DNA of 64,000 nucleotides. It comes from Cephalotus follicularis (taxonomy: Eukaryota > Streptophyta > Magnoliopsida > Oxalidales > Cephalotaceae). The position numbers and the translations under genes are program-made. The stretch is from NCBI GenBank assembly GCA_001972305.1, contig BDDD01000375.1:62001-126000 (forward strand). Reading direction: 5' to 3'. Positions 11,740-22,747 of the stretch are shown one piece after another (position 1 is the first letter of the stretch; the number at the start of each line of letters is the position of its first letter). The notes below the pieces were generated by a model. The model did no database searches and had not been told where the DNA came from. It worked only from the letters and a program-made list of their open reading frames with translations.

Positions 11740-12300
11740 TTTGGCATTGTTGATTAGATCATTCTAGCGGGGCTAGATAAACATGCTTGGTCAAGGATGG
11801 ACATCCAGGAAGAGGAGTCCCTTCCAACGTGTACATCATGTTTGATTGGTGTAATGACCAAATCTCCTTTCTCCAAGGATAGAGATAAGATAATGGACAT
11901 ATTGTGTTTTGCCCATACTGACATATATGGAATAATGTCACACAATGCACGTAAAGGATTTCACTACTTCGTTACCTTCACCGGTGACTCGTCACAGTTT
12001 TGGTAAGTGTTTCAGGTGAAACACAATCCTTTGAAAGTGTTAAGGGATTTAGATATGAAGTAGATATGCAAACGAGTAAACCAATTAAATAACTTTGATT
12101 GGATCGAAGAAGGAAAATACATGTCTGCTGAATTCCTGAGTTATCTGAGAGATAATGGAATTCACTCTAAATGGACACCTCCTAGAACACCATAGTGTGA
12201 TGATGTATCCAAACAGAGGTATTGGACATTAGTGAATATTGCCCAATCCATGATGTCTTTTATTCATCTTTCAATCTCCTTCTGGGGTTATGCGTTGCAG
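11740..12300 (+). pseudogene. pol: C1 integrase relic
   Basis: Integrase inserts the DNA copy of the element. The frame 11797-12006 holds the end of the zinc-binding region (PTCTSCLIGVMTKSPFS) and the start of the catalytic core (AHTDIYGIMSHNARKGFHYF, then VTFTGDSSQFW). After a stop, the core resumes near 12120 as SAEFLSYLRDNGIHSKWTPP. The first catalytic Asp is visible in HTDIYG. The rest is broken by stops and frameshifts, so no product is possible. Confidence 0.7.
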
Positions 12301-12779
12301 TGGCAGCGTTCATCCTAAACAAGATTCCTATAAAATCCTTCCGCTTCATATCTTTCAAGATACTGAAATATAGGTAACCCAGCCTAAACAAAGAGGGTTA
12401 ATGGTTGTCCAGCTTATCTGAGAAGGTGAAAACCTTCTAAGCTGGAGGCGTAAGCAGATCATTGCTGGTTTGTGGCATATCCTAAGAAGTGCTTAGGATT
12501 CCATTTGAACCATCCTAGCGAACAAATGATATTTGTTTCGTGTACTAAAAAATTCCCAAAGAGGTAATACCTGCTTGCAGGAAACAGTGGGAGCAAGGTG
12601 TAACTAAGAGAATTATCACCTGGTGAATACCCACAGGACGATAAGGAATTAGAGGTTGTCTAAAGACAAAGTTGGAAAGGGACCCAACATGAGAAAGGAT
12701 CTCAGTAAGGCACTCCTCTTGAGAGGATATCAGGAAAGGTTTCAACAGAGCTTAAGAAATATGGTATTCTCATGAAAAG

Positions 12780-13580
12780 CATTGCTAAACCTAATGTCAT
12801 CGATGATGGCAAGCCTGTTCGCTACAAGGAAACGTTGAAGAGCACTGATTCTAGGGTATGACTAGGGGTCATGAAATCCGAAATGGACACCATATACGCT
12901 GACCGAGTATGTAACTTGGTTAATGCTTCTGTGGGCGAGGTTACCCAATGGTTGCATCTAACTCTTCAGGAGGAAGATAGGCGTTAATGGAAAAGGTTGA
13001 AACCTTTATAGCGCGATTGAACATGAAAGGGTATAGACTAAGACAGGGGGTCGACTATACAAAAAATTTCTCATAAATTGCAATGCTTATGTTCATTCGG
13101 ATAATGCTTGCTATTGCCGCTCATCGTGATTATGAGCAATGGCAAATGGATGTCGAGATGACCTTGAAAAGTGACTGTCTTGAAGAGGACATCTTAATGT
13201 CCCAAACCATAGGGGTTTACATCCAAGGAGCATCAGCACAGGATGTGCAAGCTCCTTAGGTCTACCCACGACCTTAAGCAAGTATCCCGCAGCAGAAACA
13301 TCTATTTTTTATTTCATCAAAACGATGCTATGCCTTATGTCTACCCAAAATAGGATATCCCAGGTATCACTTTCTTGGTACTGTACTTAGACAACATACT
13401 ACTAATTGGAAATGATGTAGGCATGTTATAGTACAATTAACCAAGAACTTCTCCAAAAGGATTTGGGAGAGACTTCCTACGTATTGGGAATGAAGATCTA
13501 AAGAGATAGATCAAGTAGGTTGTTCAGACTTTCCCAAACCTAGTACATCAGCAGGGTGCTGATATAGTATGGACTTTTGA
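12780..13580 (+). pseudogene. pol: C1 reverse transcriptase relic
   Basis: RT copies element RNA into DNA. Scattered pieces in several frames match copia RT: MKSEMDTIYADRVCNLV near 12870, MLAIAAHRDYEQWQMDV near 13107, and the active-site strand LYLDNILLIGNDVGM near 13380-13420. The YVDD-like box reads YLDN, so the second Asp is Asn. Stops are frequent and there is no ORF above 70 codons. It lies downstream of integrase, which confirms copia order. Confidence 0.65.
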
Positions 13581-13599
13581 ATTGCATGTCTGACTTACT

Positions 13600-14345
13600 G
13601 TCAATTAGTCAAGGAATTCATCTTTCCAAGAGGATGTCTTCACAGACTTATAAGGAGAGTGTTGCATGAGTAGGCTACCTTATGCTTCGACTATAGGCTA
13701 TATCATGCTATACCATACTCTGTACTAGGCCTGACATCGCCTAAGCCTAAGGGTCTGGCTAGTCGATCATCAGTCCAATCCCTGTGAAAGGCATTGTTAA
13801 ATTGTCAAAAAGATCTGAGAGAGACTTAGGATTTCTTCATGATACATGGAGGAGATAGTGAATTGAAATTAAATAGTGTTTTTTTTACTCTGGCTTGAAC
13901 TGTGACATGAATGATCACAATATCGTGACGGGATATGTGATTTTCCTGAACGAAGGTGCTGTGTTAGTTGGAGGAGTTTATAACAGTAGGGTACTATTGA
14001 CTCAACCATGGAATAAGAGTATGTTGTAACCTATGATACCGAAAAGTAGTTGTTTGGATGCGGAAGTTCATTGCGGAACTTCATGTAGTTCCATTTATCA
14101 TTTGTCCAGTTGTGTACAGTGACAACAATGGGGGGCCTTTGCACAGGCTATGGAACCATGTCTCATTACCGGTCTAGACTTATAAAGCTACTGTATCACA
14201 TGATTATATTATCAAAGAGATCATATACTGAGGAAACATTATTTTTAGAGAGATTTGCGATGGTAGCAAATTTTGGCAGACCCACTGACCAAAAACCATG
14301 AGCATCAAAGTACTCAAGCGATAGCAGAAGTACGATGGTCTTTGT
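13600..14345 (+). pseudogene. pol: C1 RNase H relic
   Basis: Pieces of the copia RNase H region occur in order: GYVIFLNEGAVLVGG near 13940, FIAELHVVPFIICPVVYSDNN near 14070-14130, and a degenerate tail up to 14300. RNase H removes template RNA during reverse transcription. The frame changes several times. It ends about 70 bp before the 3' LTR, which starts after a short purine-rich tract (CCAGGTGAGAGAT). Confidence 0.6.
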
Positions 14346-14368
14346 GGCTTGAGGGCCAGGTGAGAGAT

Positions 14369-14774
14369 TGTTGGAGTAAGGGTGTCCCTGCATAACACAA
14401 GATGGCTTTATGCTTGTATATACACTATCTATTTATACAATCTAAATTCTTTTTGGTGTTGATGTGCATATTTCAGTAGTTTAATGGCAATCCGTTATAA
14501 GTATATCCCAACCCATTTCAATGGATCAGTTGATCATCATGTCAACTAATTACACATATAGTGCCCTGTCGCAAAATTGTTGGATATCATGCTTGGGGGG
14601 TGATGAGAGTGAGATCCTTACTCCATTATGACAGAACATTCCAAGTCATAGGTTCACTTTCTTACGACAATTATTGAACCGTAAAGACTTGCAAAATTAT
14701 GCTTTCCCTCCTATGTGCTGGGGGATGGACCATCTCGTTACCATTTGGGTTTACCCTAAAGCTGATGTGGGGTT
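14369..14774 (+). repeat. C1 3' LTR, first part
   Basis: It starts TGTTGGAGTAAGG and follows 6809-7202 of the 5' LTR base by base with many substitutions. It stops at GGGGTT, where G2 is inserted, and resumes at 30088. Confidence 0.85.
14770..14774. other. Target site duplication of G2 (left copy)
   Basis: GGGTT directly before the G2 LTR end. The same five bases follow G2 at 30088-30092, and the intact C1 5' LTR has one copy in CCGGGGTTCGTAC. Confidence 0.9.
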
Positions 14775-15270
14775 TGTAACACCCCCGACGGTGGGAATGC
14801 TTACAGGGACAAATATCAGAACTAAACATTACAGAACATAAAACTCAATTTTATTCAAAAATGTGGTGGTCTGAAACATAACCTGATAACATAACTGAAT
14901 CTAAAACATAGTCTAAAAACTTTTAACATAAACCAAAATCTCATAACCCGAAAATCATAATACTGTTCAAAACAGTGGCCCAAACACGACCATAACACTA
15001 CAGAAAACACAAATGGACCAATCTCCTAGATGATCCTCAGATATAGGTGGACAACTCTATCACACATTTCCCCAATGCTCCTGAAAACCTGCCGCATGGA
15101 AACAAAAATACGGCTGAGCAAACCTTAGTACGAAAAAAGGAATGTAAAACAGTAAATGGTAAACAAATATCTGAACTTTAAAATCAGAAAATAGCATGGT
15201 TAAATATTCTTTCATAATGTAAAACGGAATATTTAAATAAAACAGTTATAAAATCTTCATAACTTTCCGA
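14775..15270 (-). repeat. G2 3' LTR, terminal part
   Basis: On plus it starts TGTAACACCC, the reverse complement of the usual GGGTGTTACA end. It matches 27457-27957 of the G2 5' LTR closely, then breaks off at about 15270 where G1 internal sequence begins. Confidence 0.85.
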
Positions 15271-15970
15271 ACAAGGCGGCCAGTGGAATAAAGGCCGTGA
15301 CAAAAAGAAGCATAAGAAGAATAATTGTCAGAACAAGGGTGGAGGACAATAGCGTCAGCAAGGTAATGATCAGAGGCAAGCTCAGGGAGCTGGTGGTGGG
15401 GGTAACCCCAATATTCAGATTGCACGGTGTGACACTTGTGGAAAGAGGCATCAGGTTAGAACGTGTTACAACGCTACTGAGGCATGCTTTATATGTGGAC
15501 AGTTGGGTCATCATTTTATGGATTGTCCAGATCCTTGTGCGAAGGAGAGGAGAGGTAATGGTGGAAATGCGGGACAACGCAATGTGGGAGGCAGAGTCTT
15601 CACATTGACAACTCATCAGGCAGCAAATGCTCCAGGTACTATTTCGGGTTTTCTTTCTATTGGTAACCATAGGGCTTTTGTATTGTATGATACTGGATCG
15701 ACTCACTCTGTGGTAGCGAGATCTTTTGTTCGGCATCTTGGGATGCCTTCTCAGTCTTTGGATCTAGTTCTGGTTCTTTCTACCATTGTGGGTACTTCTA
15801 TTATTGTATCGGAGTATTTCAGTGAGTGTCCTATTACGTTCAATGACAAGGTTCGTGAGGCAGACCTTCTCCCTATTGATATGCATGATTTTGATATGAT
15901 TCTTGGCATGGATTGGTTGGATCTCCATCGTGCCACTGTTGATTGTCATTCTTGGAGGATTTTTTTTTGG
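15271..15970 (+). pseudogene. gag: G1 gag C-terminus and protease
   Basis: The reading starts in the basic linker of gag and is broken by a TAG near 15350 (CAATAGCGTCAG). Next are two zinc knuckles, CDTCGKRHQVRTC and CFICGQLGHHFMDC (15430-15530), with all ligands present. Then comes the retropepsin-like protease with its active site LYDTGSTHSVV at about 15682-15715 and the flap-side strand [18 protein letters not shown] near 15900-15945. Gag binds RNA and the protease cuts the polyprotein. An extra T in the run of eight T at about 15960 shifts the frame. Confidence 0.8.
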
Positions 15971-17440
15971 AAATGTGGATAGACATGATTATCAGGGTTC
16001 ACTACCGAAGAAGGATGTCAAGATAATTTCAGTTTTGAAGGCTCAGAGGTTGGTGGCTAAGGGCGCTGAGGGATTCTTAGATGTTGTGAAAGATGTCTCT
16101 AATGATGAACCTCGCCTTGAGGATTATCCTGTGGATAGAGAGTTATCAGATGTTTTTCCGGAGGAGTTACCGAGATTGCCACCGCAACGGGAAGTGGAGT
16201 TTACCATTAAACTCATTCCTAGAGCGGGCCCTATATCCAAAGCACCTTATAGGATGGCACCGCTTGAGTTACAAGAGCTGAAGGAGCAGTTACAAGAACT
16301 GTTGGATCAGGGTTTTATTCGGCCTAGTGTTTCACTGTGGGGTGCTCCGGTTCTGTTTGTGAAGAAGAAGGACAGTTCTATGAGGCTGTGCATAGATTAC
16401 AGAGAGTTGAATAGGATTACTGTCATGAACAAATACCCTTTTTCCTAGGATTGATGACTTATTTGATCAACTCTAAGGTGCTATGTATTTTCCCAAGATC
16501 GATTTGAGGTCTGGATATCATCAGCTATGGGTAAAAGATGAAGACGTACGTAAGACCGCTTTCCACACACGGTATGGGCATTATGAGTTTCTGGTGATGC
16601 CGTTCGGACTTACGAATGCACCGATAGTCTTCATGGATTTGATGAATCGGGTGTTTCATGAATTTCTGGATAGATTCGTAATTGTGTTTATTGATGATAT
16701 CCTGGTGTACTCGAAGTCGAAGGAAGAGCATGAGGAGCGGTTCGTATAGTGCTGGGGATATTGAGGAAGAATCAGCTATACGCGAAGTTTTTGAAGTGTG
16801 AGTTCTGGTTGGAACAGATGGCATTCTTTGGCCACATGGTTACAGCTGAAGGTATTAGTGTGGATCCTGCTAAGGTTGAGGCTATTACTAAATGGCTGAG
16901 ACCTACCACAGTGACGGAGGTTAGGAGTTTTCTAGGTTTGGCTGGTTACTATAGGTGGTTTCTGGAAGTCTTTTCCTCGATAGCCTTGCCATTGACCAAG
17001 CTTATGAGGTAGGGAGCTAAGTTTGTGTGGAATGAAGAATGGGAGGCAAGCTTTGAGAAGTTGAAGAATGGTTTTGTGTCTGCACCGATTCTTCGTTTGT
17101 CGTCTGGGTCAGGTGGATACCAGATTTACAGTGATGCTTCTAAGAAGGGTTTGGGATGTGTATTGATACAGCATGGTCATGTGATAGCTTATGCTTCCAG
17201 ACAGGTTAAGCCCTATGAAGTGAACTACCCTACACATGATCTTGAGTTGGCAGTAGTTGTTTTTGCATTGAAGATTCGGAGGCACTATTTGTACGGGGAA
17301 ACTTGTGACATTTTCACGATCACAAGAGTCTCAAGTACATTTTCACTCAGAAGAAGTTGAACATGCGTCATAGAAGGTGGTTGGAGCTTCTGAAGGACTA
17401 TGATATGAATATTTAGTACCACCCTGGTAAAGAAAAAGTG
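15966..17440 (+). pseudogene. pol: G1 reverse transcriptase and RNase H
   Basis: Typical Ty3/gypsy [18 protein letters not shown] near 16245, [39 protein letters not shown], and the catalytic [10 protein letters not shown] at about 16687-16715 with both Asp present. The connection and RNase H follow, with [25 protein letters not shown] and [16 protein letters not shown] near 17225. Frame changes occur near 16437 (extra T), 16745 and 17315, and a stop at 17010. RT and RNase H make the DNA copy. The segment is conserved in sequence but cannot give a single protein. Confidence 0.85.
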
Positions 17441-19018
17441 GTAGCCGATGCTCTTAGTAGGAAGAGTTCTGGGAATGTAGAGGCTTTGCTTACTCAGCCG
17501 CAGTTGATTTTGGATATGGAGCGGTTGGATTTGAATTTGTTTGTTCGGGGTTCTGGAGGTTTCATGGCTTGTATGAATATAGAACCTACTCTCATATCTC
17601 GGATTAAGGCGGCTCAATGTGATGATGGTGAGTTATGGGGCTTAGTCCAGAATGTTGATAAGGGTAAGCAGTCGGAGTTTCGTGTGGATGAGCATGGTAT
17701 TATATGGTTGGGTAGTCGGTTGTGTGTGCCGGCTGATCCTATTATCAGAGAAGCCGTTTTTTCTGAGGCATACAGCTCCCTTTTTTCTATACATCTTAGT
17801 TCTACAAAAATGTATAGATACTTGTAGAAAAATTTCTGGAGGAATGGGATGAAGAGGGATGTAGCGGAGTCTGTTGGGAGGTGTTTGGTCTATCAGCAGG
17901 TCAAGATTGAGCACCAGTGAGCTAGTGGATTGTTACAGCCCTTAGATATTCCAGTCTGGAAATGGGAGAGCATAGCGATGGATTTTGTTACTGGCTTCCC
18001 AAGGACATTCAGGAGGAACGATGCTATCTAGGTAGTGGTGGATCGATTGACCAAATCGGCTCACTTCTTAGCTATTCGAGAGGATTTTTCTGTGGACCAA
18101 TTGGCGGAGGTTTTCCAACAGGAAATTGTGAGACTTCATGGGACACCTGTATCCATTGTTTCAGATAGGGACCCCCGTTTCACTTCGCGGTTTTGGAAAG
18201 GGTTTCAGAAGGTGTGGGATATGAGGCTCAATTACAGTACAACTTTCCACCCACAGACAGATGGGCAGTCTGAGAGGACTATCCAGACTTTAGAGGATAT
18301 ACTGAGGTCTTGTGCTTTAGAGTGGAATGGAAACTGGGATGAGTATTTGAGCTTCGTGGAGTTTGCTTACAACAACAGCTGGCATGCTAGCATTCAGATG
18401 GCTCTGTTTGAGGCTCTGTATGGGAGGAAGTGTCGAGCTTCGACTTGTTGGGATGAAGTTGGAGAAAGAGTTATTGAGGCACCCGAGCTAGTTCATATCA
18501 CTACTGATAAAGTGACGATAGCTAGGGAAAGATTTAAGGCAGCTCAATCCCAATAGAAGAGTTATGCATATAGACATCGGAGGGACTTTGAGTTTAAAGT
18601 AGGTGAACATGTGTTTTTGAAGGTTTCACCTTGGAAAGGAGTCCGTTGTTTTGGCTTGAAAGGGAAGCTGAGTCCTCAATTTATAGGACCATTTGAAGTT
18701 CTTGAAAGGGTTGGCGTAGTTGCATATCGGTTAGCTTTGCCACAACCGTTAGCACATGTCCATAATGTGTTCCATGTGTCTATGTTGAGGGGTTATCGGT
18801 ATCATCCCCTGCACGTGGTCCACTATCCTTTGGACAGGATTCAAGAGGATTTATCTTGTAAGGAGGAGGCATAAGCTATTCTTGATGGACAGGAGCAGGT
18901 TACGAGAAGTAAGACCATTCCTTTTGTTAAGGTCATGTGGAAGAACCATCCTGAGAGTGAGGCTACATGGGAGTTGGACGAGCATATTCGGAAAGAATAC
19001 CCTCGTTTGTTTGAGTAA
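17441..19018 (+). pseudogene. pol: G1 integrase and chromodomain-like tail
   Basis: The segment stays in one frame with in-frame stops (17825, 17918, 18029, 18554, 18870). It has the zinc-binding end (RCLVYQQ, where the usual second Cys of CxxC is Tyr), the catalytic core with [18 protein letters not shown] and TDGQSERTIQ (the D,D,E residues are present), then the GPY-like HVHNVFHVSMLRGY and the chromodomain-like end KVMWKNHPESEATWE, TAA at 19016. In plant chromoviruses this tail steers insertion to heterochromatin. It lies 40 bp upstream of the polypurine tract. Confidence 0.85.
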
Positions 19019-19057
19019 GGTATGTGTTTATTTATGATTTCGGGACAAAATCTTCTT

Positions 19058-19071
19058 TTAAGGGGGTGGAG
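19058..19071 (+). other. Polypurine tract of G1
   Basis: TTAAGGGGGTGGAG just before the LTR start TGTAATACCC. The same tract occurs before the G3 and G4 LTRs. Confidence 0.8.
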
Positions 19072-19262
19072 ATGTAATACCCTGTTTGTCCGTGTGTAAA
19101 TTTTTGGGCTTTTAATCTGTTTTGTTAAGTAGTCTGTCTAGTCTATTTTATTCTATGTGTTTTGGCCTGACTGATACCAGGCTTAGCCTATTTGGGTATA
19201 TGTTAGTATGTGCATATGAAAAAGTAAAAAAAAAAATATTTTATTCTATTTAAATTTTATTT

Positions 19263-19269
19263 TATATAA
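19263..19269 (+). promoter_or_regulatory. Possible TATA box of G1 LTR
   Basis: TATATAA about 190 bp into the LTR, followed by a long CT-rich tract (19315-19480) as expected for a leader. Inferred. Confidence 0.4.
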
Positions 19270-20209
19270 ATCAGTTTTAATTATTTAAAACCAAATCTTT
19301 TATTTTAAATTTATTTCTTTTCTCTCTCCCATATCTCTCCCAAACCCGATTCTTCTCTCTCCCATATCTCCCTATCCTGTATGTTTCTCTCCTTACTTTC
19401 CATATCCCCCGATTCTCTCCCTCTTTCCATCTACTTCCCCAAGAATCTCTCCCTCTTTCCCTTATCTCTTCCGAAATTGCTTCCCCTTTCTGTTTAAGTA
19501 TGATGTTAGTCACTCTTTATGCCATATATCTCCTTTTTCTCACGCCTGGGACGCATCGACCTGCAAGCTTGGGAATTTATTTTGTTCTTCGTGCAAATTG
19601 TTTCATCAAATCGATTTTGTGCCTCATGATTCAGTTTGTAGATGATTTGTTGTTGTACACTCCATAGATAGATTGTTGAATCCTTGTATCGTTTACTTCT
19701 CTTTTCTTGTTAAACAGCCATCTGTAAGCTTTGGAAATCGTTGTGTTCATTCTACGATTTTTGTATCACCATTGCAGGTTAGTTCTCTTGTTTTGTTGTA
19801 ATGGTTTGCCCTGTTTTGTTATGAATCCGTTTGTATGTTTATACAGGCTGTTAGAATGTCGTTTCGATTCCTGCCACTCTATGATTTGTCTTTATTTCTG
19901 AGTCTATTAACCAACCTTTAGACGTCTTGTATAGGATGTAATCTGGATTTGATAGCTGGTAATTGGTATTTCGACATTAATCTGGATATATAAATATGTT
20001 TGCAATTGATTATAATTTATCTTTCTCCTTAAGCATAGCCACTGTCTACATACTCCTTAATTATGTGTTCTTTTTACAGTCTAGACACTGCATAAATGCT
20101 TATTTAAATGGTTATGGTTACCTGGTAATGTGATATCAAAATTTTGACAGAAAAATTGCATAGGACTGTTAGATTTTGTGTTCTGTCTCCCAGTACAGTT
20201 GGTTGTTAT

Positions 20210-20395
20210 GCATTGAGTACTCGGCTGCCTTATGGATTAGTCGGATGCTATGCCTTGCACAGTCGACTAGACCCATGTTACAACAGGCTAACTGCAGTTC
20301 TGCTTGTGTAGTAAGCTAGCCATGTGGTGAAGTCGACTTTCATGCCTTGAACAGTCGACTAGAGTTCTGTTACAGTCGGCTGGTGAGTCCAGAAA
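20210..20395 (+). repeat. AGTCGACT palindrome cluster in G1 LTR
   Basis: Exact AGTCGACT at 20261, 20331 and 20353, with variants AGTCGGCT and AGTCGGAT around them. It is the same motif as in the unrelated SIRE-like LTR and the related G4 LTR. Confidence 0.8.
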
Positions 20396-20869
20396 ATTTC
20401 TGCTTTCAAATTTCCTTATCCGTTTGTTTTTATGTTGAATCGGGGTCTGTCTTAAACACCATTAGAGTTCTAATTTAATGTCCGCGGTTTATTTTAAATC
20501 CTTGTATGAACGATTTTATATCTTATAGATAATTGTGCTATCGAAGGTGCAGTTTAGAAATTCATAAAGTTATTTCTGTGATCGCGTAAGGTACGGATGT
20601 TTCGTTTTCTTGATACTTTCCTATTGATTTTATTACAGTAAAAAGTTAGTTTTACTTTAATGAATAAGTATGGATACTATCGTTTTTGGCTATCTTAATC
20701 TGGTTTTATGGAAACAATTCAGTTTCATTTTTATGATTAATGTACGGATATTTCTCGTTATCTTCTAATGGTTTTGAAATGGAATTTTTCGTTCTCGGAT
20801 ATTCGGTTTTATTTGAATAAAATCTATTTTATTACTTTATGAATAAGTTAAATATTACTGATTTTATAA

Positions 20870-20975
20870 TTGAGCATGACTTTCACTATCGAAAGTATGT
20901 TAAACGGGTATGACTTTCACCTTCGGAAGTATGTCGATTTTGATTAAATGAACATGACTTTCACTTTCGGAAGTA
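20870..20975 (+). repeat. Hairpin repeats in G1 LTR (three units)
   Basis: Three units of the form CATGACTTTCACTnTCGnAAGTATGT, each a short inverted repeat (ACTTTC ... GAAAGT). Other gypsy LTRs in the window have one, two or five units. Confidence 0.75.
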
Positions 20976-21912
20976 TGTTAATTTTTGGATATGGATATGA
21001 TTATGATTTTGGATATGTTCAGAAATTGCTTGGAAAATCTATTAATGTTTTAAATTGTTTTAGAATAAAACAATGCTTTAGAATAATGACATACAGAGAA
21101 AAACTTACTTATGAGGTCTCATAAGCATGTTCTTTGGCACAGAGGACATGACATCTACCGTGGTGGTGTGATCGGTCTACGACGTCTCTCTATATATATA
21201 TCATGAGGGTAGGGTATGGAACCTTTTGAGGCATATGAGTCAAATCTAGTTATTATCATATTCGGATTTTGGGATTGATTGTGTAGTGAGTACACCTCTT
21301 TTCGTTTGGCATGTGGGCCTCGCGAACCCCTTGCACTTATATATATGTACATCGGATCTCTGTATGGAATTATGAAATCGGATAAAGTTATGATTTATGA
21401 ATTTATGTTATTCGAAAAATGACGATATTATGCTATTCGGAAAGTTTTTTAAATTTATAACTGTTTTATTTAATATTCTATTTTACATCATGAAAGAATA
21501 TTTAACTTGCTATTTTCTGATTTCAAAGTTCAGATATTTGTTTACCGTTACTGTTTTATTTTCTATATCCGTACTGAGGTTTACTCAGTCGTGTTTTTGT
21601 TTCCATGCAGCAGGCTATCAGGAGCATCAGGGCAATGTGTGATGAGAGGTGTCGACCTTATGTCGAGGATCATATATCAGTTTGATCCTATTATGTTTCT
21701 ATTGTCATATGGTCATGTTAGGGCCAGTCTTTTGGACAATTTGATGCTTTTTGGATTATGACATTTTGGTTTATGATAAAGTTTTCAGACTATGTTTAGA
21801 TTCAGATATGTTATGTTTCAGACCACCACGTATTTTGAATAAAGTTATGCATATGTTTTGTTAAGTTATGTATTATAACCTGTAAGTGCTCCCACCGTTT
21901 GGGGTTGTTACG

Positions 21913-22694
21913 TAATGACTATAATCCAATTTTCTTTGTATAAATCATGGAACAGTAGTATGTACAAGTTTTATGACATGGTTTCCTTGCTTCAAATATC
22001 AGTATAACAAATTAAACATATAAGTACATGGATAAACATATTGGAAAATAACAGTAGTAATTTTCTTTCAAAATAGGGTTCTAAAATCATGATAAAAAAC
22101 AATTCCTAGCATGTTTTAGACTAATGATTGATAGTAAAACTACATAATAAAAACTAAAGTTTCCTTCAAAAAGTACCTTCAGTTGAAGCCAAAACGATGA
22201 TGAACAATGTAGAAAACAGTAGGTTCGGTTGTTTGAGAAACAATGCAAATGGGGTTTTAAAATAAGGAGAAAACGTGTGATTTAATGATGAAAACATGTA
22301 TTCTAAATGATGCAATCTGACGAATTAACACTTTCCTTAAGGGCAGAAAACGTGTTAATCAAAGAAGGAAAAACAATCATCAGTTTATGGAAAAAATCCT
22401 CTTTCCAAAATATGAGCCACCGTCCAAACAAAAATGGAAAGCAGACATAAGCGTCGAAGATATACTGAAAGCATCGACGGTTAAACCTTTTAAGCCAAAG
22501 GCGTCGATGTCAAAAGTATGGGCGTCGAAGTGTTTCATCTCGAAAGAACTATGAAACTTCAACGCCAAAGCGTCGACGCTTAATGCCCATAATTCAAAAA
22601 TAAAATCAAACGGTCCAAATAACATAGCATATAACAGGAGACATAAGCACAACATATAACGATAAACACGTAGGCATATAAATGGGGTATTACA
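21913..22694 (-). repeat. G2 3' LTR, first part (U3 side)
   Basis: On the minus strand it starts TGTAATACCCC at 22694 and matches 30087-29280 of the G2 5' LTR, including the CGTCGACG-type cluster at 22450-22580. It is cut at 21913 by the end of G1. Confidence 0.85.
22450..22585 (-). repeat. GCGTCGAC cluster in G2 3' LTR
   Basis: Degenerate palindromes (AAGCGTCGAAG, AGCATCGACGG, AGGCGTCGATG, AAAGCGTCGACGCTTA), in the same place as the cluster at 29820-29972 of the sister LTR, with mutations to CA/TG. Confidence 0.75.
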
Positions 22695-22708
22695 TCCACC
22701 CCCCCTTA
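22695..22708 (-). other. Polypurine tract of G2
   Basis: The plus strand reads TCCACCCCCCCTTA. On minus it is TAAGGGGGGGTGGA directly before the LTR start. Confidence 0.8.
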
Positions 22709-22747
22709 AAAGTGATTTCGTCCCGAAATCATAACCATACACATACC

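Larger units (their letters stand above)
15271..21912 (+). mobile_element. G1: Tekay-like gypsy, 5'-truncated, inside G2 3' LTR
   Basis: It consists of gag tail to chromodomain (15271-19018), polypurine tract and a full 3' LTR (19073-21912). The 5' LTR, primer site and most of gag are missing. About 1.3 kb of the G2 LTR (the part matching 27958-29279) is missing at the same junction. One deletion after insertion explains both losses. The pol closely resembles G2, G3 and G4, but the upstream half of its LTR belongs to the AGTCGACT type shared with G4. Confidence 0.85.
19073..21912 (+). repeat. 3' LTR of G1
   Basis: It starts TGTAATACCCTG and ends TTGTTACG (the final A has become G). Length is 2840 bp. 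The 5' part has a TATA-like TATATAA (19263-19269) followed by a CT-rich leader. The middle holds AGTCGACT repeats. From AAGGTACGGA (about 20589) on, it matches the other gypsy LTRs here, with hairpin repeats at 20870-20975, TTTTTGTTTCCATGCAGCAGG near 21592, and AATAAA near 21838 as a likely polyadenylation signal. It is very similar in layout and length to the G4 LTR. Confidence 0.85.
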
